64,000 bases of DNA, from positions 5,131,001 to 5,195,000 of the forward strand of contig NZ_CP085135.1 in the NCBI RefSeq assembly GCF_020616515.1, read 5' to 3'. The notes under the pieces are model-generated. The model ran no database searches. It was not told the DNA's origin and worked only from the letters and a program-made list of their open reading frames with translations. How positions within the stretch are numbered: position 1 is the stretch's first letter; the number at the start of each line of letters is the position of its first letter. Made by a program: the position numbers and the translations under genes. The stretch is from Mesorhizobium sp. PAMC28654 (GTDB taxonomy: Bacteria > Pseudomonadota > Alphaproteobacteria > Rhizobiales > Rhizobiaceae). This document shows positions 36,542-45,389 of this stretch, piece after piece.

Positions 36542-37930
36542 ATGACCGAAACGGTCAAACTCATTACCCCCATCGACGGCTCGATCTATGCAGAGCGGCC
36601 TGTCGCCACGGACCAGGCGATCAATGCCGCGGTAGAGCGCGCCAAGGCGGCGCAGGAGAAATGGGCGCAGACGCCGATCGTCGAGCGCGGCAAGTACATG
36701 CTTGCCATGCTGGAAGCGCTGGTCGCGATGACCGATGAGATCGTGCCGGAAATCGCCTGGCAGATGGGGCGTCCGGTGCGTTATGGCGGCGAGTTCGGTG
36801 GCGTCAAGGAACGCACCAATTACATGGTCGAGATCGCCGAAGCTGCGTTGCGGCCGGTGCCGGCTTCCAATCCCAAGGATGGGTTCCGCCGTTACGTGAA
36901 GAAGGCCCCGCTCGGCGTGGTCATGGTCATCGCGCCTTGGAACTACCCCTATCTGACCGCCGTTAACACCATCGTGCCGGCGCTGATGGCCGGCAATGCC
37001 GTCATCCTGAAACACGCCGCGCAGACGCTGCTGGTCGGCGAGCGTTTTCAGCAGGCCTTCGACAAGGTCGGCCTGCCCAAGGGCGTGTTCCAGAATATTG
37101 TTCTCAACCATGCCCAGACCGAAAAGCTGCTTGGCTCGGGCAAGATCGACCATGTCAACTTCACCGGCTCGGTCGCCGGCGGCCGTGCCATCGAGAGGGC
37201 AGCGGCCGGCACCTTCATGTCGCTTGGCCTCGAACTCGGCGGCAAGGACCCGGCCTATGTGCTGCCCGATGCCAAGCTGGATCATGCCGTCGCCAACCTG
37301 GTCGATGGCGCCTTCTTCAATTCCGGCCAATGCTGCTGCGGCATCGAGCGCGTCTATGTCCACGAGAAGGTCTACGACCAGTTCGTCGAAGGCTTCATCG
37401 CCGAGACGAAGAACTATGTCGTCGGCAATCCGCTGGAGCAGGCCACCACGATGGGGCCGATGGCGCAGGCACGCTTTGCCGACCTGATCCGCGAGCAGAA
37501 GGCCGAGGCGCTGCGCAAGGGTGCGGTGGCGCACGTCAACATGAAGGTGGCCCAGGACAAGGCCGGCTCGCCCTACCTTGCACCGGAAGTGCTGACCGAG
37601 GTCAACCATCAGATGAGCGTCATGCGCGAGGAAAGTTTCGGCCCTATCGTCGGTATCATGAAGGTGCGCAACGACGAGGAGGCGATCGCCCTGATGAACG
37701 ACAGCCCCTACGGGCTGACGGCCTCTATCTGGACACGCGACACCGAGCATGCGGTGGCCATCGGCGACCGTGTCGAAACCGGCACCGTGTTCATGAACCG
37801 CTGCGACTATCTCGATCCGGCGCTGGTCTGGACAGGCGTCAAGGACACCGGCAAGGGCGCGGGGCTGTCAGCCATCGGCTATGACAATCTGACCAGGCCG
37901 AAGTCGTTCCACCTGCGCGAAGTCATCTGA
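36542..37930 (+). CDS. Aldehyde dehydrogenase, amine cluster
   Basis: A 462-residue NAD(P)-dependent aldehyde dehydrogenase. VIAPWNYPYLTAVNTIVPALMAGNAV is the cofactor-binding stretch (read in parts), LELGGKDPAYVL carries the general-base Glu, and FFNSGQCCCGIERVYV the catalytic cysteine within three adjacent Cys. FGPIVGIMKV follows. It is slightly shorter than the usual 480-500 but complete. It lies between the GS-like ligase and an iron alcohol dehydrogenase, so it would oxidise a gamma-glutamyl aminoaldehyde. A RIME-like element sits upstream, so co-transcription with GS is uncertain. The family is firm; the substrate is inferred. Confidence 0.93.
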   Translation: MTETVKLITPIDGSIYAERPVATDQAINAAVERAKAAQEKWAQTPIVERGKYMLAMLEALVAMTDEIVPEIAWQMGRPVRYGGEFGGVKERTNYMVEIAEAALRPVPASNPKDGFRRYVKKAPLGVVMVIAPWNYPYLTAVNTIVPALMAGNAVILKHAAQTLLVGERFQQAFDKVGLPKGVFQNIVLNHAQTEKLLGSGKIDHVNFTGSVAGGRAIERAAAGTFMSLGLELGGKDPAYVLPDAKLDHAVANLVDGAFFNSGQCCCGIERVYVHEKVYDQFVEGFIAETKNYVVGNPLEQATTMGPMAQARFADLIREQKAEALRKGAVAHVNMKVAQDKAGSPYLAPEVLTEVNHQMSVMREESFGPIVGIMKVRNDEEAIALMNDSPYGLTASIWTRDTEHAVAIGDRVETGTVFMNRCDYLDPALVWTGVKDTGKGAGLSAIGYDNLTRPKSFHLREVI

Positions 37931-37948
37931 TTATTTGAAAGACAAAAA

Positions 37949-39120
37949 ATGTCCAAGCTGATCTCCAAATGGAATTACCCCACCACCGTCCGCTTCGGCG
38001 CCGGGCGCATCAAGGAACTGCCGGAGGTGCTGGAAGCCACCGGCATCAAGCGGCCGCTCTTCGTCACCGATCCGGGCCTGGCCAAACTTCCGGTCGTCGC
38101 CTCGACGCTGAAGATCCTCGACGACGCCAAGGTTCCTTACGGTGTCTTCTCCGAGGTGCGTCCGAACCCGGTCGAGTCCAACCTGACCGCCGGCATCGCG
38201 GTGTTCAAGAAGGGCAAGCATGACGGCGTCATCGCCTTCGGCGGCGGCTCGGCGCTCGACCTCGGCAAGCTGATCGCCTTCCAGGCCGGCCAGACACGGC
38301 CGGTATGGGATTTCGAGGATGTCGATGACTGGTGGACCCGCGCCAATTCGGATGTGATCGCGCCGATCATCGCCGTGCCGACCACCGCCGGCACTGGGTC
38401 GGAAGTCGGCCGCGCCGGCGTCATCACCAATGAGGAGACCCACACCAAGAAGGTCATCTTCCACCCCAAGCTGCTGCCGGCCATCGTGATCGCCGATCCG
38501 GAACTGTCGGTCGGCATGCCCGGCTTCATCACCGCCGGCACCGGCATGGATGCGCTGGCCCACTGCCTCGAGGCCTATTGCGCGCCGGGTTATCATCCGA
38601 TGGCCGACGGCGTCGCGGTGGAAGGCGTTCGTCTCGTCTTCGAGAACCTGCCGAAAGCCTTTGCCAACGGCAAGGACCTCGTCGCGCGCGCCATATGATG
38701 AGCGCCGCCGCGATGGGCGCCACCGCATTCCAGAAGGGACTTGGCGCCATCCATTCGCTCTCGCATCCGATCGGCGCGCTCTACGACACCCATCACGGCA
38801 TGACCAATGCCGTGTTCATGCCCTATGTGCTGGCCTTCAACCGCGACGCCATCGAAGTGCGCATCGCGCGGCTTGCCGCATATTGCGGCATCAAGGGCGG
38901 CTTCGACGGTTTCGCCAAGGCGATCATCAAACTGCGCAAGGAACTCAAGGTGCCGCATGCGCTTCCGGGCCTCATCAAGGGGCTGGATATGGACAAGAAG
39001 CGCAAGGGCCTGATCGCCGACATGGCTGTCGTCGACCCGACGGCGGGCGGCAATCCGGTCAAGCTGACCAAGAAGGCGGCCTTGACGTTGCTCGAAAACG
39101 CCATTGCCGGCACGGTCTGA
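37949..39120 (+). pseudogene. Iron-containing alcohol dehydrogenase, frameshifted
   Basis: A group III iron-dependent alcohol dehydrogenase in two reading frames. Bases 37949-38698 encode the NAD-binding domain with FGGGSALDLGK and the first part of the metal domain (GTGSEVGRAGVIT, MDALAHCLEAYCAPGYHPM), ending NGKDLVARA then a stop. From about 38693 the next frame continues MMSAAAMGATAFQKGLGAIHSLSHPIGA, with the remaining iron histidines (LSHPIGA, DTHHGMT), to 39120. Adding one A in the CCATATG at 38691-38697 would restore ARANMMSAAAM, the family consensus. So it is a one-base deletion, genuine or artefactual. It would oxidise an alcohol after gamma-glutamylation. Confidence 0.88.
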
Positions 39121-39124
39121 GGGG

Positions 39125-39154
39125 TTTTCCAGCACGGAAAATTGATCTGGAAAA
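39125..39154. repeat. Inverted repeat after the alcohol dehydrogenase
   Basis: TTTTCCAG (39125-39132) and CTGGAAAA (39147-39154) are perfect inverted copies around a 14-base spacer, five bases past the gene's stop. No T-run follows on the plus strand. It may stabilise the transcript, weakly terminate it, or be a protein-binding site ahead of the ABC transporter genes. Confidence 0.4.
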
Positions 39155-39364
39155 GGGTTCAAAAACCAAGGGGGGAGGATGAAGGGCAAGGCGGAGACTA
39201 ATTAGCCGGAAAAAGAATCGCGAGGCGATTGCTACAGCCGGTTAAAAAGAGTTTACTTTTTCGTACTGCGAGCACACGGTTTCACAAAGCTTTCATCTGG
39301 CTGTCACATGAAAGCGATACCGCATCGCAGGCGTCCAACGGCGTCAGTTCAACGGAGAGAACAC

Positions 39365-40471
39365 ATGTTCAAATTTACGGGGAAAGTGCTTTCCCTTTCG
39401 GCCGCGACCCTGATGGTGTCGTCGGTGATTTCGTCCGCGGCTTCGCTGGACGATCTCGTCAAGGCCGCGAAGGCGGAAGGCCAACTCACTGTCATCGCGT
39501 TGCCGCATGACTGGTGCGGCTACGGCGACGTCATCGCCGGCTTCAAGGCGAAGTATCCGGAAATCACCGTCAACGAGCTCAACCCCGATGCCGGCTCCGG
39601 CGACGAGATTGAGGCGATCAAGGCCAACAAGGACAACAAGGGTCCGCAGGCGCCCGACGTCATCGACGTCGGCCTGTCCTTCGGTCCGTCCGCCAAGAAG
39701 GATGGCCTGGTCCAGCCCTACAAGGTGTCGACCTGGGACTCGATCCCTGACAGCGCCAAGGACGCGGAAGGCTACTGGACCGGCGATTATTACGGCGTGC
39801 TTTCCTTCCAGGTGAACAAGGACCTCGTCAAGACAGCTCCGACTGACTGGGCCGACCTGTTGAAGCCGGAATTCGCCAACACCGTCGCGCTGGCCGGTGA
39901 TCCGCGCGCCTCGAACCAGGCTATCCAGGGTGTCTATGCCGCCGGTCTGTCGACGGGCGCCGCCGCTGGTGAAGCCGCCGGCACCGCGGGCCTCGACTTC
40001 TTCAAGAAGCTCAATGCCGCCGGCAATTTCGTACCGGTCATCGGCAAGGCCGCCACCCTGGCTCAGGGCCAGACGCCGATCCTGATCACCTGGGACTACA
40101 ACGCGCTCGCCGGTCGCGACACGCTGAAGGGCAATCCGCCCGTCGACGTCGTCGTGCCGAAGACCGGTGTCGTCGCCGGCGTCTACGTGCAGGCGATCAG
40201 CGCCTACGCGCCGCATCCGAACGCTGCCAAGCTCTGGCTTGAATACCTCTACTCCGACGAAGGCCAGATTGGCTGGCTGAAGGGCTATTGCCACCCGATC
40301 CGTTTCAACGATCTCGCCAAGAACGGCAAGATCCCGGCGGACGTGCTGGCCAAGCTGCCGCCGGCTGAATCCTATGCCTCGGCGGTGTTCCCCACGCTCG
40401 ACGAACAGGCCAAGTCCAAGGAAGCCATCACCAAGAACTGGGACGCCGTCGTCGGCGCAAACGTCAAGTAA
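39365..40471 (+). CDS. ABC transporter solute-binding protein, PotD/Fbp type
   Basis: A 368-residue periplasmic binding protein. The start MFKFTGKVLSLSAATLM has GGAGAGAACAC before it and gives a signal peptide ending near SSAA; an earlier ATG at 39308 adds a non-hydrophobic tail. The mature part begins SLDDLVKAAKAEGQLTVIALP and has the type-2 binding-protein fold with GYWTGDYYGVLSFQVNKDL. Its closest character is the spermidine/putrescine or iron-type family of the PotD group. It heads a binding protein, two permeases, ATPase operon. The substrate is probably a polyamine or related organic amine, inferred from the neighbouring genes. Confidence 0.9.
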   Translation: MFKFTGKVLSLSAATLMVSSVISSAASLDDLVKAAKAEGQLTVIALPHDWCGYGDVIAGFKAKYPEITVNELNPDAGSGDEIEAIKANKDNKGPQAPDVIDVGLSFGPSAKKDGLVQPYKVSTWDSIPDSAKDAEGYWTGDYYGVLSFQVNKDLVKTAPTDWADLLKPEFANTVALAGDPRASNQAIQGVYAAGLSTGAAAGEAAGTAGLDFFKKLNAAGNFVPVIGKAATLAQGQTPILITWDYNALAGRDTLKGNPPVDVVVPKTGVVAGVYVQAISAYAPHPNAAKLWLEYLYSDEGQIGWLKGYCHPIRFNDLAKNGKIPADVLAKLPPAESYASAVFPTLDEQAKSKEAITKNWDAVVGANVK

Positions 40472-40540
40472 GTTCCATACACCACATGCCGGGCGGCTAC
40501 GAGGCCGCCCGGTCTCTCTCTCCAAGACGGTAGCCGGCGC

Positions 40541-41530
40541 ATGACCGATCTCCCATTTTCCGATCAGGCTGTTGCCGGGAAAACCGCGCCCCCCGCCGAG
40601 GCGCGCAGCCTCAGGCTGCCGACGCAGTGGCTCGGCGTTGCGCCGTTCTTCATCTTCGCCATCATGTTCCTGATCCTGCCCACGCTCTATCTCATGCTGG
40701 GCGCATTCCAGAACGACGCCGGCGAATTCACTTTCAACAACATTGTGGGCATCTTCGACCCGCCGAATTTGGCGAACTACATGCAGTGCCAGTACGACTC
40801 GTGGATTTCCTGGGTCGATGGCAACTGCAGGCTGCCAAGCATTCTCGCCGCCTACTGGATCTCGATCAAGATCAGCCTCGCTTCGTCGTTGATCGGCGCC
40901 TTTGCGGGCCTGGCGATCGCCATCGCCATCGTGCGCGGCGGCCTGCCGGACTGGATACGGTCGGCGACCCTGACGTTCTCCGGCGTTGCCTCGAATTTTG
41001 CCGGCGTGCCGCTGGCCTTCGCTTTCCTCGCCACGCTCGGTCGGCTTGGCCTTGCGACGGTGATCCTGAATACCGTGTTCGGCCTCAACATCTATGCGCA
41101 CGGCTTCAACATCCTGTCCTTCTGGGGTCTGACGTTGACCTATGTCTATTTCCAGATTCCCCTGATGGTGGTCATTATCGTGCCGGCCATCGATGGGTTG
41201 AAGAAGGAATGGGGCGAGGCTGCCGCGACGCTGGGTGCGACCATGTCCCAGTACTGGCGCATGGTGGTCATTCCGGTGATCTGGCCGAGCTTCCTCGGTA
41301 CCGTGATACTCTTGTTCGCCAATGCCTTCGGCGCCATCGCCACCGCCTACGCGCTGACCGGTTCGTCGCTCAACATCATTCCCATCGTGCTTTATGCCCA
41401 GATTCGTGGCGACGTGCTGCACAACGCCCATCTTGGCTATGCGATCGCCTTCGGCATGATCGTCATCACCGGCCTCGCCAATGTCTTCTACATCTGGTTC
41501 CGCACCCGTTCGGAGAGGTGGCTGAAATGA
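40541..41530 (+). CDS. ABC transporter permease (PotB-like)
   Basis: A 329-residue permease with six predicted helices. Near the C-terminal end EWGEAAATLGATMSQYWRMVVIP carries the EAA loop that contacts the ATPase. About 40 residues at the N-terminus are hydrophilic. It follows the binding protein by 69 bp and overlaps the next permease by ATGA. It fits the PotB position of a polyamine-type importer. Confidence 0.9.
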   Translation: MTDLPFSDQAVAGKTAPPAEARSLRLPTQWLGVAPFFIFAIMFLILPTLYLMLGAFQNDAGEFTFNNIVGIFDPPNLANYMQCQYDSWISWVDGNCRLPSILAAYWISIKISLASSLIGAFAGLAIAIAIVRGGLPDWIRSATLTFSGVASNFAGVPLAFAFLATLGRLGLATVILNTVFGLNIYAHGFNILSFWGLTLTYVYFQIPLMVVIIVPAIDGLKKEWGEAAATLGATMSQYWRMVVIPVIWPSFLGTVILLFANAFGAIATAYALTGSSLNIIPIVLYAQIRGDVLHNAHLGYAIAFGMIVITGLANVFYIWFRTRSERWLK

Positions 41531-42318
41531 GGGGCGGACGCTTCTGGGCCTGGCTGGTCTTCGCGCTTGGCGCGGCCTATTTCTTCATCCCGCTGATCGC
41601 GACAGTGGAGTTCTCCATGCGCATGCGGCGCGGTGTCTATTCCCTGGACGCCTACAAGGTCGTGCTGGGTGACGCCCGCTTCCAGGCGACGTTCGGCTAT
41701 TCGGTGCTTGCCGCCATCTGCACCATCATCCTGGGTGTGCTCATCGTGGTGCCCGCGGCCTACTGGATACGGCTTCGCTTGCCGCAATTGCGGCCGATCG
41801 TCGAGTTCATCACGCTGCTGCCGCTGGTCATTCCGGCCATTGTCATCGTCTTCGGTTACATCAGGATGTACGGCTCGAATTCGCCGCTGCCGTTCTTGGC
41901 GACCGACACGGGCACCAATGCCTTGCTGGTCATAGGCTATGCCACATTGGCGCTGCCCTATATGTACCGCGCGGTAGACACAGGGCTTCGTACCATCGAT
42001 GTGCGGACGCTGACGGAAGCAGCACAGATCCTCGGCGCCGGCTGGGGGACGATTGTCACCCGGGTCATCCTGCCCAACGTGCTGATCGCGGTGCTTTCAG
42101 GCGCCTTCCTGACCTTCGCGATCGTTATTGGCGAGTTCACCATGGCAAGCCTGCTCAACCGGCCGGCTTTCGGGCCATACCTGCAGAACATCGGTGCCAA
42201 CCGCGCCTACGAGCCGGCGGCGCTTGCCATCATCGCCTTCGCCATCACCTGGGGCTGCATGTCGCTGATCCAGGTGCTGTCCCGATTCGCGCCGAAATCG
42301 GCGAACCGTCCAAACTGA
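41527..42318 (+). CDS. ABC transporter permease (PotC-like)
   Basis: A 263-residue inner-membrane permease with six predicted helices, the second half of the importer channel. DVRTLTEAAQILGAGWGTIVTRVILP is the EAA loop. The ATG at 41527 overlaps the previous stop; the frame remains open upstream within the previous gene but has no family sequence. It is 29 bp ahead of the ATPase gene. Size and position match PotC-type permeases. Confidence 0.9.
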   Translation: MRGGRFWAWLVFALGAAYFFIPLIATVEFSMRMRRGVYSLDAYKVVLGDARFQATFGYSVLAAICTIILGVLIVVPAAYWIRLRLPQLRPIVEFITLLPLVIPAIVIVFGYIRMYGSNSPLPFLATDTGTNALLVIGYATLALPYMYRAVDTGLRTIDVRTLTEAAQILGAGWGTIVTRVILPNVLIAVLSGAFLTFAIVIGEFTMASLLNRPAFGPYLQNIGANRAYEPAALAIIAFAITWGCMSLIQVLSRFAPKSANRPN

Positions 42319-42347
42319 TCGAAAAGTACCGACCGAAAGAAAAAGCC

Positions 42348-43412
42348 ATGGCCGATCCGTTCCTCTCCATCCAGCATGTGCGAAAGTCCTTCGGCGCCAC
42401 CACGGTCGTGGAGGATTTCAATCTCGACGTCGAGCGCGGCGAATTCGTTTCCTTTCTCGGACCATCCGGTTGCGGAAAGACCACGGTGCTGCGCATGGTT
42501 GCGGGCTTCGAGGAGCCGTCGGCGGGCAAGATCGTCGTCGGCGGCAAGGACATCACAAGGCTGAAGCCAAACCAGCGCAATGTCGGCATGGTGTTCCAGG
42601 CCTATGCGCTGTTTCCGAACCTGACCGTGGCGCAGAACATCGGCTTCGGCCTGAAAGTCGCGGGCATGGCCAAGGCCGACATTGACTCTCGCGTTGCCGA
42701 GATGCTCGACATCATCAAGCTGCCCCAGATGGCGGACCGCTATCCCTACCAGCTCTCGGGCGGCCAGCAGCAGCGCATCGCACTGGCCCGCGCCATCGCG
42801 CCGAAGCCGAAGCTGCTTCTGCTCGACGAGCCGCTGTCGGCGCTCGACGCCAAGGTGCGCGTGTCGCTGCGCGAGGAAATCCGCTCGATCCAGAAGAAGC
42901 TGGGCATCACCACCATCTTCGTGACGCATGACCAGGAAGAGGCGCTGTCGATCTCCGACCGCATCGCTGTCATGTATGGCGGCAAGGCCGAACAGGTCGG
43001 CACGCCGTTCGAGATCTACAACCGGCCGGCGACCAAGTTCGTCGCCAATTTCGTTGGCACGCTCAACGTGCTCGAAGGCACCGTCACCGATGCCGCGTTG
43101 GGCACGGTGCGCGTCAACAGTGAGGAAGTGTTGCTCAAGGGCAAGCTCAATGGATCAAAGTCCGGTGACACGCTGTCGCTGGCGCTGCGGCCCGAGGCCA
43201 TTTCGCTGGGACGCCAGCCTGGGCGAGATTCCAGTCTTTCGGGCGAAATCGCCGAGGTGCATTTCCTTGGCTCGGTGATCCGGGTTCGCGTCGGGATCGG
43301 CGGCAGCATGGTATCGCTGGACACGTTCAACAGCCCGACGGCTCCGCCCCCCGCCGTCGGCGAGAAGGCCGAGATTTCCTTCTCGTCCAATGACATGCTG
43401 GTGTTGCACTAG
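42348..43412 (+). CDS. ABC transporter ATP-binding protein (PotA-like)
   Basis: A 354-residue ATPase. It has Walker A GPSGCGKTTVLRM, the signature LSGGQQQRIALARAIA, Walker B LLLLDEPLSALDAKVR, and the H-loop FVTHDQEEA. A C-terminal TOBE domain (about 270-350) is typical of PotA/FbpC-type importers and may bind regulators. It completes the ABC operon; a terminator hairpin overlaps its stop codon. The call is firm; substrate comes from context only. Confidence 0.95.
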   Translation: MADPFLSIQHVRKSFGATTVVEDFNLDVERGEFVSFLGPSGCGKTTVLRMVAGFEEPSAGKIVVGGKDITRLKPNQRNVGMVFQAYALFPNLTVAQNIGFGLKVAGMAKADIDSRVAEMLDIIKLPQMADRYPYQLSGGQQQRIALARAIAPKPKLLLLDEPLSALDAKVRVSLREEIRSIQKKLGITTIFVTHDQEEALSISDRIAVMYGGKAEQVGTPFEIYNRPATKFVANFVGTLNVLEGTVTDAALGTVRVNSEEVLLKGKLNGSKSGDTLSLALRPEAISLGRQPGRDSSLSGEIAEVHFLGSVIRVRVGIGGSMVSLDTFNSPTAPPPAVGEKAEISFSSNDMLVLH

Positions 43413-43457
43413 AGCCTGTTCCATCCCGATGGAATCGGGATGGGGCTCTATCTTTTT
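43411..43457 (+). terminator. Rho-independent terminator after the ABC operon
   Basis: AGAGCC (43411-43416) pairs with GGCTCT (43444-43449) and CCATCCCGAT (43421-43430) with ATCGGGATGG (43434-43443), around a three-base loop. ATCTTTTTG follows. It overlaps the last stop codon. Confidence 0.85.
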
Positions 43458-43463
43458 GTTGGA

Positions 43464-43508
43464 GCATGATCTTTTCCGAAAGCCGGATTCCACCTTTCGG
43501 GATCATGC
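43464..43508. repeat. Rhizobial intergenic palindrome (GCATGATC type)
   Basis: GCATGATC-TTTT-CCGAAA and TTTCGG-GATCATGC are inverted ends of a 45-bp palindrome. From memory, this sequence type occurs many times in intergenic DNA of Mesorhizobium and relatives. It directly follows the ABC operon terminator. A possible fragment of it (TTCGGGATCATGC) also lies at 47183-47195. Confidence 0.7.
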
Positions 43509-43630
43509 ACTATGCGCTTGCAGCCAGTTGGGGTGCCTCCCAACGGTGCGGGATTTCGCGGCGTCGGGACAGCATTCCCTGCGGTGACTTTGCTACTGCC
43601 AATCGCTTCGTTCGGCCGCTACGATAGAGC

Positions 43631-45181
43631 ATGGCCCTTTTCGAACTGACGCTTGTCCTTTTGTTGATCGCCGTTGCGCTCACGGCGGTGTCACGACGCA
43701 TGCAGGTGCCTTACCCATCGCTGCTGGCACTGGCGGGCGCGGGTATCGCCTTCCTGCCCGGTGTGCCGAAGATCGAGATCGACCCGAACCTGGCGCTTGC
43801 CCTGTTCATCGCGCCGGTGCTGCTCGATGCCGCCTACGACACGTCATTGCGCGACCTCAATCGCTATCGCGTGCCGCTGGTGCTGCTGGCGCTTGGTGCC
43901 GTTCTCTTCACGACAGTGACCGTGGCGCTGATCGGATGGAAAATGGCAGGCCTGCCGATCGCCGCGGCCGTCGCGCTTGGCGCCATTGTCGCGCCGCCCG
44001 ATGCCGTCGCGGCGTCGGCGGTGCTTGGCCAGTTCAAGGTGCCGCATCGCATCACCGCCATCCTGCAGGGTGAAAGCCTGCTCAACGACGCGACCGCGCT
44101 GCTGATCTATCGCATCGCCGTTGCCGCCGCGCTCGGCCCGATCCTGTTGAGCAGCGCCGCGCCCATGATTGCCTTGTCGACGGTTGGCAGCCTCGTGGCC
44201 GGCTACGCGCTAGGTCGCTTGTCTCTCGCCACGCTTGGTCGCATCGAAGACGCCGCCAGCAGCACCGTGCTTCAGTTCGCAGGCACTTTCGGTGTCTGGA
44301 TCCTGGCTGACAGGCTGGGTCTTTCCGCCATCATCACCATTGTCGTCTACGCCATGACCCTTGCGCGTACCGCGCCGCGCCACATGTCAGCCAGAAGGCG
44401 CGTCAGCTCCTATTCGGTCTGGGAAACCGCTGTTTTCGTGCTGAACGTCCTGGCCTTCGTGTTGATGGGTCTGCAGGCGCGATCGATCGTCGAGCGGCTC
44501 GCCGGCGCCGGACAGGTCGAAGCCTTCTTGTTTGCAGCGACGGTGCTGGCGGTGGTCATCGTTTCGCGTCTCGTCTGGGTGCTCGGCTGCGGGGTGGTGA
44601 TCAGGGCGCTGGCGCGTTTCGGCAGCGCCGAGCAGCGACAGCAAGCACCATCGTTTCGTGGCGGCGTGCTGATCGGCTGGTGCGGCATGCGTGGGCTCGT
44701 CACCCTTGTGGCGGCGATTGCCTTGCCGCACGACTTTCCCGGCCGCGACCCGATCGTGCTCGCCGCCTTCGCGGTCGTGCTCGGCACGCTGGTGCTGCAA
44801 GGCATGAGCCTGAAACCGTTGCTGCGCGTCCTTGACCTCGAGCCGGATGAGACGGTCGAGCGGGAGGTGACGCAGGCGCGCATCGCCATCATGCAGGCCG
44901 CATTGAACGTGTTAAGCGGCAAGACCTCGAATGCGGCGGCCGCGGTGCGCGAGCAGTACTCGGCGCAGCGCACGCTCGCTGAAAATCCCGACGACGCCAA
45001 GGCAGTGACCGAGTACGACAAATTGCGTCTCTACGCCATCAAGAGCCAGCGTGATGCGCTGGAGGAATTGCGCCGCAACGGCACGATCGGCGACGAAGCC
45101 TACCACCGCCTGGAGGAAGAAATCGACTGGACGGAACTGGCGGCTTCGCCGCCGGGACGGTTTCAACCTTTGACGACCTGA
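43631..45181 (+). CDS. Na+/H+ antiporter, CPA1 family
   Basis: A 516-residue monovalent cation:proton antiporter with about 12 helices. AIVAPPDAVAASAVLGQF and ILQGESLLNDATALLIYRIA hold the PDA and ND motifs that bind the cation in CPA1 exchangers. The last 110 residues are a hydrophilic cytoplasmic tail, longer in charged residues (ARIAIMQAALNVL, then YDKLRLYAIKSQRDALEELR), with likely coiled-coil or regulatory character. It stands alone between a terminator and the EEP gene. It would work in pH and sodium control. Confidence 0.92.
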   Translation: MALFELTLVLLLIAVALTAVSRRMQVPYPSLLALAGAGIAFLPGVPKIEIDPNLALALFIAPVLLDAAYDTSLRDLNRYRVPLVLLALGAVLFTTVTVALIGWKMAGLPIAAAVALGAIVAPPDAVAASAVLGQFKVPHRITAILQGESLLNDATALLIYRIAVAAALGPILLSSAAPMIALSTVGSLVAGYALGRLSLATLGRIEDAASSTVLQFAGTFGVWILADRLGLSAIITIVVYAMTLARTAPRHMSARRRVSSYSVWETAVFVLNVLAFVLMGLQARSIVERLAGAGQVEAFLFAATVLAVVIVSRLVWVLGCGVVIRALARFGSAEQRQQAPSFRGGVLIGWCGMRGLVTLVAAIALPHDFPGRDPIVLAAFAVVLGTLVLQGMSLKPLLRVLDLEPDETVEREVTQARIAIMQAALNVLSGKTSNAAAAVREQYSAQRTLAENPDDAKAVTEYDKLRLYAIKSQRDALEELRRNGTIGDEAYHRLEEEIDWTELAASPPGRFQPLTT

Positions 45182-45389
45182 CAGGGCATCCGGACCGGTG
45201 CTGCTCAACGGGCGCGATGCGTCCTTTTTCGGCGCATGGGGAATACTCCAATGTCCTGGAATCGGTGCATGATCTCGCAGGGCAGGATGCAGGCGAGGGG
45301 CTTCTGGCCCAAGCCCCTTTCATGACCCTGCACATTGCAACCCCGATACCGAACCGTTACTCCCCTTACGAAACTAAGCCGGATAATCA

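Noticed and set aside
39344..41431. Long minus-strand open frame opposite the ABC binding protein and permease
   Set aside because: It is an antisense shadow of two firmly identified genes and encodes no recognisable domain.
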